A stretch of DNA of 44,432 nt from Clostridia bacterium (lineage in GTDB: Bacteria; Bacillota; Clostridia; Oscillospirales; Acutalibacteraceae), in the NCBI GenBank assembly GCA_017436915.1, contig JAFSCE010000027.1:1-44432 (forward strand). The letters are read 5' to 3'. Every line of letters starts with the position of its first letter. Position 1 is the first letter of the stretch. The position numbers were made by a program, and so were the translations under genes. A model generated the notes under the pieces. That model had not been told where the DNA came from. It searched no databases and was given only the letters and a program-made list of their open reading frames with translations. This document shows positions 23,912-31,918 of the stretch, one piece after another.

Positions 23912-25681
23912 TTAAAGCGCACCTCCTGTTTTCCCCAGTTCTTGGGCAACGATCTTGTAATAGTCTTTTGCAAAGCGGTACTGCGCCAACGAATACTCGC
24001 CGAACTCCACGCCTAACTGCCGTTTATATTCGCACCAGTTACTCCACAAAAGCCCGCACATGGCAATATAACAATAAATTTTGATCCGCGTATCACGGTC
24101 ACACTTGCCTTCAAAGTAAATATCGATCAATTCCTCTACCTTATCCCGCTCATACATGGAATAAATACAGAACATCGCGATATCCACGTGCGGATCTTGC
24201 ATCGCCGCATATTCCCAGTCGATAAGATACACCTTTTCCTTGCCGTGTTTATCCTTGGCAAACAAGAAGTTATCTTCGTTGGCATCAATGTGCGTCAACA
24301 CGTAAGGGAGCTTATGCGCATCGACGTACTCTTTCAGAGAAAGCACGTTTGCTTTCGTTTGTCGGTAGTCTTTGAAAATGGATTTTTCGCCGTTCCACAA
24401 CGATTCGTAAAAGTCTATCTTTTCAAAGATATCAAAACAATGCTTAACCGTAAACCCTTTTTCGTGGAACTCCCGCAACGCCTTCATACACTTCGTCAGG
24501 TCCTCTACGGAATCGGTATTACACGTTCTGGCGTTGTTTAAATATTCGGTGATTTTATACCCGTTCTCGGGATTGATATACAAAATACTGTCGCAAATGT
24601 TTTCGTGACGGATAACGGTATATACCTCAGCTTCTTCGGTACGGTTGATAAGCTGATCCGTCCCCTCACCCGGAATACGCATAATGTATTTTTTACCCTT
24701 GCAGTTAAACAAAAACGAGCGATTCGTCATACCGGCTTTGGAAACCGATATATCGGTGATATCCTTCTCCGTCACGTACAGTGCCTCGCAAATGATCGAA
24801 ATCGCATCGGTCTTCAACTGATTGGAATTTTCATCAAATTCCCGTAACTGCTCATAGGTGTTGATCTCCACCGTGCTTTCGGCATCCGTCAGGCGCGCCG
24901 CAACAGTAAACTTCGGATTGTGATACAGCGCCGCTTCCCAGAACTCATGATCAAATGCGGGGGTCGTCGCAAGGCGCGAAAGGGTTTCTTTCAGAAATTT
25001 CGCATCCTTTGCCGTAAAATACGCAATCCCCACCATCGTATTTCCTTTGCCGTCAGCGTCAAACGCCAGTTCTTTTTTCTTGGTGACTCTTGCCGGGCTG
25101 TTGGCATCCGGCTTGTCGTTTACCATATACCAGGAATAAAACTCGGCTTTTTTAAACGGGTTTTCCTTGCACCAGATGTCACAAGGAACGATATAACAAT
25201 CCTCCAACATATCCCGCGCAAGGTTTAAGGAATGTAAGTTGTTTTTTTCGGCGTACTGCACGTTTACGATCAGTTTGACCCCGTATTTATCAATTAAATA
25301 CTCGTAGCTTTCCTTTAAAAAGCCCACGACGATCGAAATATTTTCAACGCCGACTTCCCTTAACTGATTAATCAGACGCTCGATGAGCGGCTCTCCGTGA
25401 ATTTCAATCAAGCCCTTGGGCGTTTGCGTGTTGATCGGCACCATTCGCATACCAAACCCCGCCGCCAGGATCACCGCATTTTTGGTTTTGTGTTGCGCAT
25501 ACAGATTTTCCGCTTTTTTGGTAAGCGTCATCTGCGAATCCACAAGCCCTTCGGCAACCAATTCTTTGATGCCGCCGTTGATTTTCCCAAGCGAATGACC
25601 GCACTGTTCGGCCAATTTCCGCTGATTCACGTAGCCGTTCGTTTTCAGCGTGTTCAATATATCGTATTCTTGAATGTTCAT
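23912..25681 (-). CDS. licA: Winged helix - LicC-like nucleotidyltransferase - LicA-like choline kinase fusion
   Basis: A 589-residue three-domain protein, read from ATG 25681 (AAGG six bases upstream). Residues 1-62 are a winged helix-turn-helix (YVNQRKLAEQCGHSLGKI). Residues 68-290 are an NTP transferase with AAGFGMR (73-79), Pro88-Lys89 and the Asp168 metal site, resembling LicC. Residues 295-585 are an aminoglycoside-phosphotransferase-fold kinase with HIDANEDN (His464, Asp466, Asn471) and LIDWEYA (Asp488, Glu490), matching choline kinases such as LicA. It could phosphorylate choline and activate it in one polypeptide, while the helix could sense or regulate. It heads an operon with licC and a BCCT transporter, under a strong sigma-A promoter. 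Fusions of this kind are known in Firmicutes; the two cytidylyltransferase copies are notable. Confidence 0.93.
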   Translation of the reverse strand: MNIQEYDILNTLKTNGYVNQRKLAEQCGHSLGKINGGIKELVAEGLVDSQMTLTKKAENLYAQHKTKNAVILAAGFGMRMVPINTQTPKGLIEIHGEPLIERLINQLREVGVENISIVVGFLKESYEYLIDKYGVKLIVNVQYAEKNNLHSLNLARDMLEDCYIVPCDIWCKENPFKKAEFYSWYMVNDKPDANSPARVTKKKELAFDADGKGNTMVGIAYFTAKDAKFLKETLSRLATTPAFDHEFWEAALYHNPKFTVAARLTDAESTVEINTYEQLREFDENSNQLKTDAISIICEALYVTEKDITDISVSKAGMTNRSFLFNCKGKKYIMRIPGEGTDQLINRTEEAEVYTVIRHENICDSILYINPENGYKITEYLNNARTCNTDSVEDLTKCMKALREFHEKGFTVKHCFDIFEKIDFYESLWNGEKSIFKDYRQTKANVLSLKEYVDAHKLPYVLTHIDANEDNFLFAKDKHGKEKVYLIDWEYAAMQDPHVDIAMFCIYSMYERDKVEELIDIYFEGKCDRDTRIKIYCYIAMCGLLWSNWCEYKRQLGVEFGEYSLAQYRFAKDYYKIVAQELGKTGGAL

Positions 25682-25716
25682 AAACATCACCTTATGACCG
25701 TTTTGTGAGCAAGGTT

Positions 25717-25745
25717 ATTGTAACATATCATACCCCCTTTGTCAA
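25717..25745 (-). promoter_or_regulatory. Sigma-A promoter of the choline operon
   Basis: Minus-strand -35 TTGACA (25740-25745), 17-base spacer, -10 TACAAT (25717-25722). It lies directly downstream of the terminator of the repeat-protein gene, so the choline operon is transcribed separately. Confidence 0.92.
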
Positions 25746-25757
25746 CAACCATGCAAA

Positions 25758-25791
25758 AACGCCCGACAATGCGTTTGCATTGTCGGGCGTT
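25758..25791 (-). terminator. Terminator of the repeat-protein gene
   Basis: A 15-bp stem (25758-25772/25777-25791), G+C-rich, followed on the minus strand by TTTTTG. It lies about 45 bases past the stop. Confidence 0.92.
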
Positions 25792-25837
25792 CGTTGCGCT
25801 TTGTCAGTTATTCAGGTTGCGTAATAACAACAGGAAC

Positions 25838-28800
25838 TTACTGTACCCAAAGGCCGTCGTAGAAGTAGTACGCTGTGCCGTTGATGTAGTATAACCCTTC
25901 TACGTACATTTTGCCCTTGTTTACGTATACCCAACCGTCGTAATTATCGCTCCAATACCAACCGGAACCGGTCACCTTAGCACCCGAAGCACCGTAGTAG
26001 TGATAGCCGATCCAATCATCCGACGCCATTCCGCCGTCTTCATAGAAGTAATACGTAGCACCGTTTATCACGTATTCGCCGTCGCGCAACAGCGTACCGT
26101 TTTTGTAGTATACGTATTGCTCCCAGTTTTCGATCCAGTACCAGCCGTTCGGGGCAGTCACTTTGGAAAGCGCACCGCTTGCGGAAGCATAGTACAGCTT
26201 ACCGTTCGCCATAACGTGTCCCTTAGATACCATGCGGTACTCATACTTTACGCGGTCGGCATCGTCGATATACTTTCTGGAAATATAATACTGCGTACCA
26301 TCTACTTCGATCAATCCGGATCTTGCACAAGAATCCTCATCAAAGTAAACGTAGTGTCCGTTGATGATCTGCCAACCGGTCTTTTCAAACAACGCACCGC
26401 TTGCGGTATAGTATTGACCTTGCCAGTACTCGTCAGCAAGCATTCTGGGCATATCGCTATAGTAATCGAAGAAATACCAGGTGCCGTCGATAAGGGCAGC
26501 ACCGTTTAAGAATCGACCGTTGTAAGAATAATAGTAATCGCCGTCGAGATACACCCAACCGTTGGCGTAGCCGTTGGAGGCATCCACGTCAATCTGACCT
26601 AACCACGCGCCGCTCTTGGCAAATTTATGGTACTCACCGTCAATGTAGCAGATGGTATCAGCAACCATATAACAATCTTCGAAATAGTACCAGACGCCGT
26701 TGATGCGTGCCCATTCGTTGTACTTTAACGTACCGTTCGAATTCGCATAGATATATCGCGGATAGTTGTTACCGCCAACGTTATACCAACCCGAATTCAC
26801 GTACACGCCGTTGGTATCAACGTAGTACCAGTTTCCGTCATCCCTCACGATGTGGTCGTAAAGCATTACGCCGTTTTCCACGTAATACGAACCTACCCAA
26901 CCGGTATAGTAAGGATCACCGTCATCCATGTAATGGAATTTGCCGTCGGCGTACGTCCAACCGTCAGACAGCGGCGTTTGGCTGATAACGGCACCGCCGC
27001 CGGTAGTCGTGACCAGCTCTCCGTATTCGTCAACAAACGTACCGACCTTCAAATATCCGTAGTCAAAATAATACTCGGTACCGTCAATGAGGTAATAACC
27101 CCAATGGTAGAGATCGCCGTCCTTGTCAAAGTACCGATATCCGTACGGGGTGTTTTGCCAGGCGTTCATCAGCTTATGGCCGAATCTGTCAAAGTAATAA
27201 TCGTCATAATACTCGTCCGTGACCATTTGATTGTTATAATCAAACGCGTACTCGTATCCGCCGATCACTTTCGTTTCTTCCCACAGGAAATCATCGGCAT
27301 CGTAGTAATACCACTCACCGTCTACCTTGTACCAGGTATAGGGCGTGAACTCATAGCCGTACACGCTGCCGTCTTCGTGAAGAAGATACGTATACCCACC
27401 GTCGTAGACAACACCGCCGCCGTATAACCAACCGTCTTCACTGAACAGATAGTACTTGCCGTCGATGTACCGATAACCGGTCAGCACCTTGCCCGCAGCG
27501 TCAGAATGGAAAGTTTCACCGTAGACGTTGCACCAGTTATTATAAACCAGTCTGCCTTCGGAATCGAACAAATAGTGCGCACCGTCTACGTACCGGGCAC
27601 CTTCCACCTTCCAACCGTCTTCATCAAAGTAATACCAGTAACCGTTAATATATTCCCAAGCATCCGTCACAAGCTTATTGTTTTTAATGTACATGGTCAA
27701 GCCGGGGTAACTGGTATAGAAGCCGTCACCCGTCACCTGGAAATAGCGACCGTTGGTATCAAAGCCGTAAACGTAGCCGGTTTCATAATCCTCCACTACC
27801 GTGTTGTGTGCCATAGAGGGGAAGAAATAATACCACCGACCGCTTACGGCACCGCCTACAGCATACCAGCCCTCGGCGATCTCACCGTCTGAATTCTTAA
27901 CGTAATAGTATTCGCCGTCAACGACGTGCCAGCCCTCCGTTTTGATCTGGGCACCGCCGGCAGAAAACAGGTAAGGACCGTATTGGGTATCCTGAAGAAT
28001 ATAATATCCTTCAAAGAAGTAGTCGCTGCCGCCGATCGTTTTCCAACCGTCATGAACCAGCCAACCGTCTTCCGCATACACCCAACGTTCGCCCACAGCA
28101 TACCAACCGGTACCTGTGGCCTGGGTGCCGACACCGTTTTCATCCAGAATGTACGCTTTGCCGAAAGCGTCGAAAACGAGTTGGTTTGTCCGCATTTCGC
28201 CCGAAGGGTCAAACGCGTAGTAAGTACCGCCAATGTTCATCAGGGCGTCGGTTACCATTCGGCACTGTGCATCGTAATAGTACCAACGACCGTCCTCTTT
28301 ATACCACTCGTTGCAGTACAGCCGACCGCCTTTTTTGGCACGGTAACCCTCGTAGGTATCGTTGTCCAACATTTCCCCGCCCCAGCGGAATAAGTAGTAA
28401 CTACCGCCGATCTCGTGTACTCCGTCTTCTAACCAATCGCTGCCGTCAAAATAACGCCAGACATCATATACCTTTAGCCAACCGCCGTAGGTATACGAAG
28501 CAATACCGTTTTTATCGGTAGCCCAGGCATACGCCGCATAATCGTCATCCGCCTCAACGATACCGTAGTCGTTCGTCAGCATCCGACCTTCTACGTCGAA
28601 ATAATAAGCAGTACCGTTAACGGTTTGGTAGCCCTCTAACGCCTTGCCGTCTGCGCCAAAATAATACCACGCGTCTTTCATGTACTCGTAGCCGGGGCGG
28701 TTTTCGTTGGCGTACGGCCGGATCCAACCGATGTGAGGCATACCGTATGCATTCGCATAGTAGTAGGAAGAATAATAAAATTCCTCTTCTTCGTTGTATT

Positions 28801-29485
28801 CCCAGGTAGTGACAAATTCATTGGTCGCCATCGCATACTTGTGGTTAAACAAATACGCGATTCCGTTGTCGGTCGTCAGGAGTCCAGAAGGGGCTAAATA
28901 CAGGTTCCCCTGCTCATATTCGTCCTCCACCACGTAATACCAGTTGCCATTATGCCGTTTCCAACCGGGAGTGCTCATGTCGATCGGCTCGTACGCACCG
29001 TTTTCGTCAAAAGCATACCACGTGTCGGTTTCCGGATCGAACCGTGCACCGTCGGTAAACATGCACCCGTTATGCTCAAAGTAGTACCGCTTGCCGCCAA
29101 CGGTCAAGAACTCGTCACTGGGTGCTATACCGTTCTCGCCGTAGTAGTACCAGCTCTCGTTCCAATCGTCCCAGTGCCATTCGTTTTCACAAAGGGGCCC
29201 GCCCACTTTGGCGCGGTAATAATACCCCTCGTCCGTCTCCTCGTCGTAGAGCCAGAAGTCCTCATTCTCGTACATCCGGCCCCAATCATTGAAGGCGTAC
29301 AAATAGTTGCCGTACTCAATGATCTCGTCCATCACCATCGCGCCGTCGCGGTAATAATACCAGTATCCGTCGTACTCGTCGTAGTAGAAGCCGTCAAGCG
29401 CTTCGGCATTTGCGCTGATCGGCAGTACGAATAGTAAGGATAACGCCACAACTAACGTTATCAATACCGATAGCTTTTTCTTCAT
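25838..29485 (-). CDS. Giant secreted choline-binding-type repeat protein
   Basis: A 1215-residue protein with a signal peptide (basic start, hydrophobic 5-23, cleavage predicted after Ala27 in SANA-EA). From about residue 30 to the last residue it consists of roughly 20-residue aromatic repeats of the choline-binding/cell-wall-binding type (PF01473/PF19127-like): a GxWYYY or WVY strand, then Gly, then a GxxYYF strand, repeated about fifty times and diverged. No catalytic domain, LPXTG signal or S-layer domain is seen; many Asp and Glu residues suggest an acidic protein. Such repeats bind phosphocholine on teichoic acids in pneumococcus. The neighbouring choline kinase/cytidylyltransferase/transporter operon supports choline as ligand, but glucan-binding relatives exist. 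Own promoter and terminator. Confidence 0.92.
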   Translation of the reverse strand: MKKKLSVLITLVVALSLLFVLPISANAEALDGFYYDEYDGYWYYYRDGAMVMDEIIEYGNYLYAFNDWGRMYENEDFWLYDEETDEGYYYRAKVGGPLCENEWHWDDWNESWYYYGENGIAPSDEFLTVGGKRYYFEHNGCMFTDGARFDPETDTWYAFDENGAYEPIDMSTPGWKRHNGNWYYVVEDEYEQGNLYLAPSGLLTTDNGIAYLFNHKYAMATNEFVTTWEYNEEEEFYYSSYYYANAYGMPHIGWIRPYANENRPGYEYMKDAWYYFGADGKALEGYQTVNGTAYYFDVEGRMLTNDYGIVEADDDYAAYAWATDKNGIASYTYGGWLKVYDVWRYFDGSDWLEDGVHEIGGSYYLFRWGGEMLDNDTYEGYRAKKGGRLYCNEWYKEDGRWYYYDAQCRMVTDALMNIGGTYYAFDPSGEMRTNQLVFDAFGKAYILDENGVGTQATGTGWYAVGERWVYAEDGWLVHDGWKTIGGSDYFFEGYYILQDTQYGPYLFSAGGAQIKTEGWHVVDGEYYYVKNSDGEIAEGWYAVGGAVSGRWYYFFPSMAHNTVVEDYETGYVYGFDTNGRYFQVTGDGFYTSYPGLTMYIKNNKLVTDAWEYINGYWYYFDEDGWKVEGARYVDGAHYLFDSEGRLVYNNWCNVYGETFHSDAAGKVLTGYRYIDGKYYLFSEDGWLYGGGVVYDGGYTYLLHEDGSVYGYEFTPYTWYKVDGEWYYYDADDFLWEETKVIGGYEYAFDYNNQMVTDEYYDDYYFDRFGHKLMNAWQNTPYGYRYFDKDGDLYHWGYYLIDGTEYYFDYGYLKVGTFVDEYGELVTTTGGGAVISQTPLSDGWTYADGKFHYMDDGDPYYTGWVGSYYVENGVMLYDHIVRDDGNWYYVDTNGVYVNSGWYNVGGNNYPRYIYANSNGTLKYNEWARINGVWYYFEDCYMVADTICYIDGEYHKFAKSGAWLGQIDVDASNGYANGWVYLDGDYYYSYNGRFLNGAALIDGTWYFFDYYSDMPRMLADEYWQGQYYTASGALFEKTGWQIINGHYVYFDEDSCARSGLIEVDGTQYYISRKYIDDADRVKYEYRMVSKGHVMANGKLYYASASGALSKVTAPNGWYWIENWEQYVYYKNGTLLRDGEYVINGATYYFYEDGGMASDDWIGYHYYGASGAKVTGSGWYWSDNYDGWVYVNKGKMYVEGLYYINGTAYYFYDGLWVQ

Positions 29486-29532
29486 GTCTTCTCCCCCTCT
29501 TTAATAATATGGACCCATTAAAATCCACGAAA

Positions 29533-29561
29533 AGTATAGCATTTTATCACAAAAATGTCAA
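29533..29561 (-). promoter_or_regulatory. Promoter of the giant repeat-protein gene
   Basis: Minus-strand -35 TTGACA (29556-29561), 17-base spacer, -10 TATACT (29533-29538), about 40 bases of leader, then a GGGGGAG ribosome site. In the 319-base gap 29486-29804 it is back-to-back with the promoter of the polysaccharide operon. No gene is seen in this gap. Confidence 0.9.
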
Positions 29562-29737
29562 TAAACGTGATGATCTCTTTTAACTTTTTGTAAATATTGA
29601 CGAATCTTTCGAGAGCTTTATATTCACTCTTTCCAAAAATCCGTTCACGAACACGAAAAGAACCTTTGCCCGCTTTTTCTGTTTTGTTCGTTGGTATTTT
29701 GAGATGCGGATTCACGCTTATTTTTAGACGCACGCAC

Positions 29738-29766
29738 TTGCTTTTTTCGCCGCGTTATGGTACACT
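29738..29766 (+). promoter_or_regulatory. Promoter of the polysaccharide operon
   Basis: -35 TTGCTT (29738-29743), 17-base spacer, -10 TACACT (29761-29766) with TGG before it. Confidence 0.75.
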
Positions 29767-29804
29767 ATCATCGGTATACCTTAAATTAGGGTTATATAAG
29801 CAAT

Positions 29805-30296
29805 ATGGCGGGTGATACGGTGAATAAATTGAAGGTAATGTTTATTGCAAGCACGGGTGGGCATCTGTCCGAACTGCTTGAATTAAAACCGTTGTTTTCC
29901 GAATACGATTTTCATCTGGTGACCGAAAAAACGAAATCCACCGAAGATCTCAAAGATCAATACGGCTCAAGACTTGACTTTTTGGTTTACGGCACCAAGT
30001 CTCATTTGCTGGCATATCTGCTTAAGTTCCCTTTTAACATTCTGAAGTCTCTGTGCATTTTTTTGAAAGTGAGACCTGCCGTTGTCGTAACAACGGGTAC
30101 CCACACCGCCGTTCCGATGTGTTATATCGCCAAACTGTTCCGAAAAAAGGTGATCTTCATCGAAACCTTTGCCAACCGGACCACACCCACGAGCTCCGGT
30201 AAAATGGTGTATCCCATTGCCGACAAATTCATCGTTCAGTGGGAAGAACTGCTCGACTGCTATCCGAATGCGATTTACGGGGGATGGATCTATTGA
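29805..30296 (+). CDS. PssD/EpsE-like subunit of a two-component glycosyltransferase
   Basis: A 163-residue Alg14-like protein. STGGHLSELL at the N terminus and the hydrophobic helix near 70-85 that anchors the pair at the membrane match PssD/Cps14F. It forms the membrane-bound acceptor half of a GT28-type enzyme, completed by the Alg13-like product of the next gene; such pairs add a sugar to a polyprenol-linked repeat unit. The stop overlaps the next start (TTGA). Two starts are possible: ATG 29805 without a clear ribosome site, or GTG 29820 with the weak GGGTGAT. First gene of the polysaccharide operon. Confidence 0.93.
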   Translation: MAGDTVNKLKVMFIASTGGHLSELLELKPLFSEYDFHLVTEKTKSTEDLKDQYGSRLDFLVYGTKSHLLAYLLKFPFNILKSLCIFLKVRPAVVVTTGTHTAVPMCYIAKLFRKKVIFIETFANRTTPTSSGKMVYPIADKFIVQWEELLDCYPNAIYGGWIY

Positions 30297-30775
30297 TTTT
30301 AATTACGCTTGGTACAAACGATAAAAGCTTTGTACGGCTGCTTAACGAGGTTCAAAAACTCATCGACCAAGGTAAAATTACCGACCGCGTCGTCGTTCAG
30401 GCGGGCGTCACCGAGTTTAAGTCTTCAACGATGGAGATCTTTGATCTGATCCCGTTTTCGCAGTTTGACGACTTGATCAACCAATGCGATCTGCTGATCA
30501 CGCACGGCGGTGTCGGTTCCATCACCACCGGTCTTAAAAAAGGCAAAACGGTTATTGCCGTGCCCCGTCTGGCACAATACGGCGAACACGTCAACGATCA
30601 CCAGCTTCAGATAATCGACAATTTTGACAAAGCGGGGTACATCATCGGGCTTGCCGACGTGTCCCAATTGGAAGAGGCGCTCGTGACCGCTAAAACGTTT
30701 ACACCGAACGCCTACCAAAGCAACACGGAAAATATGATCGCTTTGGTGAAACAGTGCATCGAGGAATCGCTATGA
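30293..30775 (+). CDS. PssE/EpsF-like catalytic subunit of a two-component glycosyltransferase
   Basis: A 160-residue Alg13-like protein. I take TTG at 30293, which overlaps the preceding TGA stop as TTGA, is preceded by GGGGG at eight bases and gives the family start MILITLGT; an ATG at 30284 is possible. THGGVGSITTGLKKGK and the VPRLAQYGEHVNDHQLQI block form the UDP-sugar site of GT28 enzymes. With the upstream PssD-like anchor it makes one glycosyltransferase. The next gene starts at its stop (ATGA), so the three are translationally coupled. Confidence 0.93.
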   Translation: MILITLGTNDKSFVRLLNEVQKLIDQGKITDRVVVQAGVTEFKSSTMEIFDLIPFSQFDDLINQCDLLITHGGVGSITTGLKKGKTVIAVPRLAQYGEHVNDHQLQIIDNFDKAGYIIGLADVSQLEEALVTAKTFTPNAYQSNTENMIALVKQCIEESL

Positions 30776-31911
30776 GGAAAATTCATATCACCTCCCTTCA
30801 CCTGAAACACGGCGGCATTGAGATGGCGATCTCGTCGCTGGCTAACGCTTTGGTGAAAAGAGGGTATGAGGTAGAAATACTGTGCACCTATCATTTGGGT
30901 GAGCCGGTCTACGCTTTGGACGATCGGGTCACGGTCACCTATCTGACCGACGTCCGTCCTAACAAAGAAGCCGTTTTGGACGCCTTAAAACGAAAGGATC
31001 TTCCCGGGCTCCTCAAAGAGGGGCTGTATTCCGTAAAGGTCTTATATTTGAAGAAAAAGGTGCTGAGGGAACGGTTTCGTGCTATCAAAGACGGCGTGAT
31101 TCTTTCCACCCGAAACGAAGACTCTGTCTTGCTTTCAAAATACGGCAATAAAAAGGTGCTGAAGATCGCACAACTGCACCACGACCACCGTTTCGATAAA
31201 CGCTTGCTCCGCGATTTTAAGAACCATTACAAAAACATCGATGTTTTTCTTCTGTTAACCGATGAACTCACACGGGAAGTCAGCAAAATGATGGCAGCCA
31301 ACAAGCATACCACATGCCTTACCATGCCGAATTTTCTGCCCGACTCCACTCAAGTGACAACAACCACCGAAAGAAAAAACCAGGTCGTATCGGTTGGTCG
31401 GCTCCACGAAGTAAAAGGGTTTTTGCGGCTGATCGATATGTGGGCAGCGGTTGCCGAAAAAAGCGACACAGTGCTTAAAATCATCGGCAGCGGTGAGCAA
31501 GAATCGGAACTCAAAAACCGCATCCGTGAATTAGGGCTTGAAAACCGCGTGATCCTGACCGGTGCCATGGACCACCCCGACGTGCTCCGAGAAATGCAAA
31601 AGTCCCTTTTCTACGTAATGACGTCCTTTACGGAGGGCTTCCCCTTCGTGCTGATCGAAGCCATGTCGCAAGGGTTGCCTGCGGTGGCGTTTGACGTAAG
31701 GGTTGGTCCCCGCGCCATCATTGAACACGAAAAGAACGGCTTTTTGATTGAGGACAACAACCGGGACGAATTTGTGAACCGTGTACTGTATTTGATCGAG
31801 AACGCTACTGTCAGAGAAGATATGTCAAAATCCGCTTATTTACGAGCAGAGGACTTTACAGAAAGCAACATTCTTGAAAAATGGAATGATATTTTAAATA
31901 CCGGAAAGTGA
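30772..31911 (+). CDS. Family GT4 glycosyltransferase
   Basis: A 379-residue GT-B enzyme. The N-terminal acceptor domain starts with the LKHGGIEMAISSL loop; the C-terminal donor domain has SVGRLHEVKGF and the Glu-rich TEGFPFVLIEAMSQGLP motif (E-x7-E) that binds the sugar nucleotide of GT4 retaining enzymes. It begins on the stop of the PssE-like gene (ATGA) with GAGG seven bases before. Donor and acceptor are unknown. A second GT4 in the operon (33466-34572) is similar in layout but divergent, so each presumably builds a different linkage of the repeat unit. Confidence 0.93.
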   Translation: MRKIHITSLHLKHGGIEMAISSLANALVKRGYEVEILCTYHLGEPVYALDDRVTVTYLTDVRPNKEAVLDALKRKDLPGLLKEGLYSVKVLYLKKKVLRERFRAIKDGVILSTRNEDSVLLSKYGNKKVLKIAQLHHDHRFDKRLLRDFKNHYKNIDVFLLLTDELTREVSKMMAANKHTTCLTMPNFLPDSTQVTTTTERKNQVVSVGRLHEVKGFLRLIDMWAAVAEKSDTVLKIIGSGEQESELKNRIRELGLENRVILTGAMDHPDVLREMQKSLFYVMTSFTEGFPFVLIEAMSQGLPAVAFDVRVGPRAIIEHEKNGFLIEDNNRDEFVNRVLYLIENATVREDMSKSAYLRAEDFTESNILEKWNDILNTGK

Positions 31912-31918
31912 GTTTGAG

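Noticed and set aside
25838..29485. CRISPR-like or satellite repeats suggested by the periodic sequence
   Set aside because: The periodicity comes from one long protein-coding frame of diverged aromatic repeats; there are no identical direct repeats with unique spacers.
29518..29733. A 71-codon minus-strand frame in the gap upstream of the giant repeat protein
   Set aside because: It crosses the consensus promoter of the repeat-protein gene, is not like any known family, and has no clear ribosome site.
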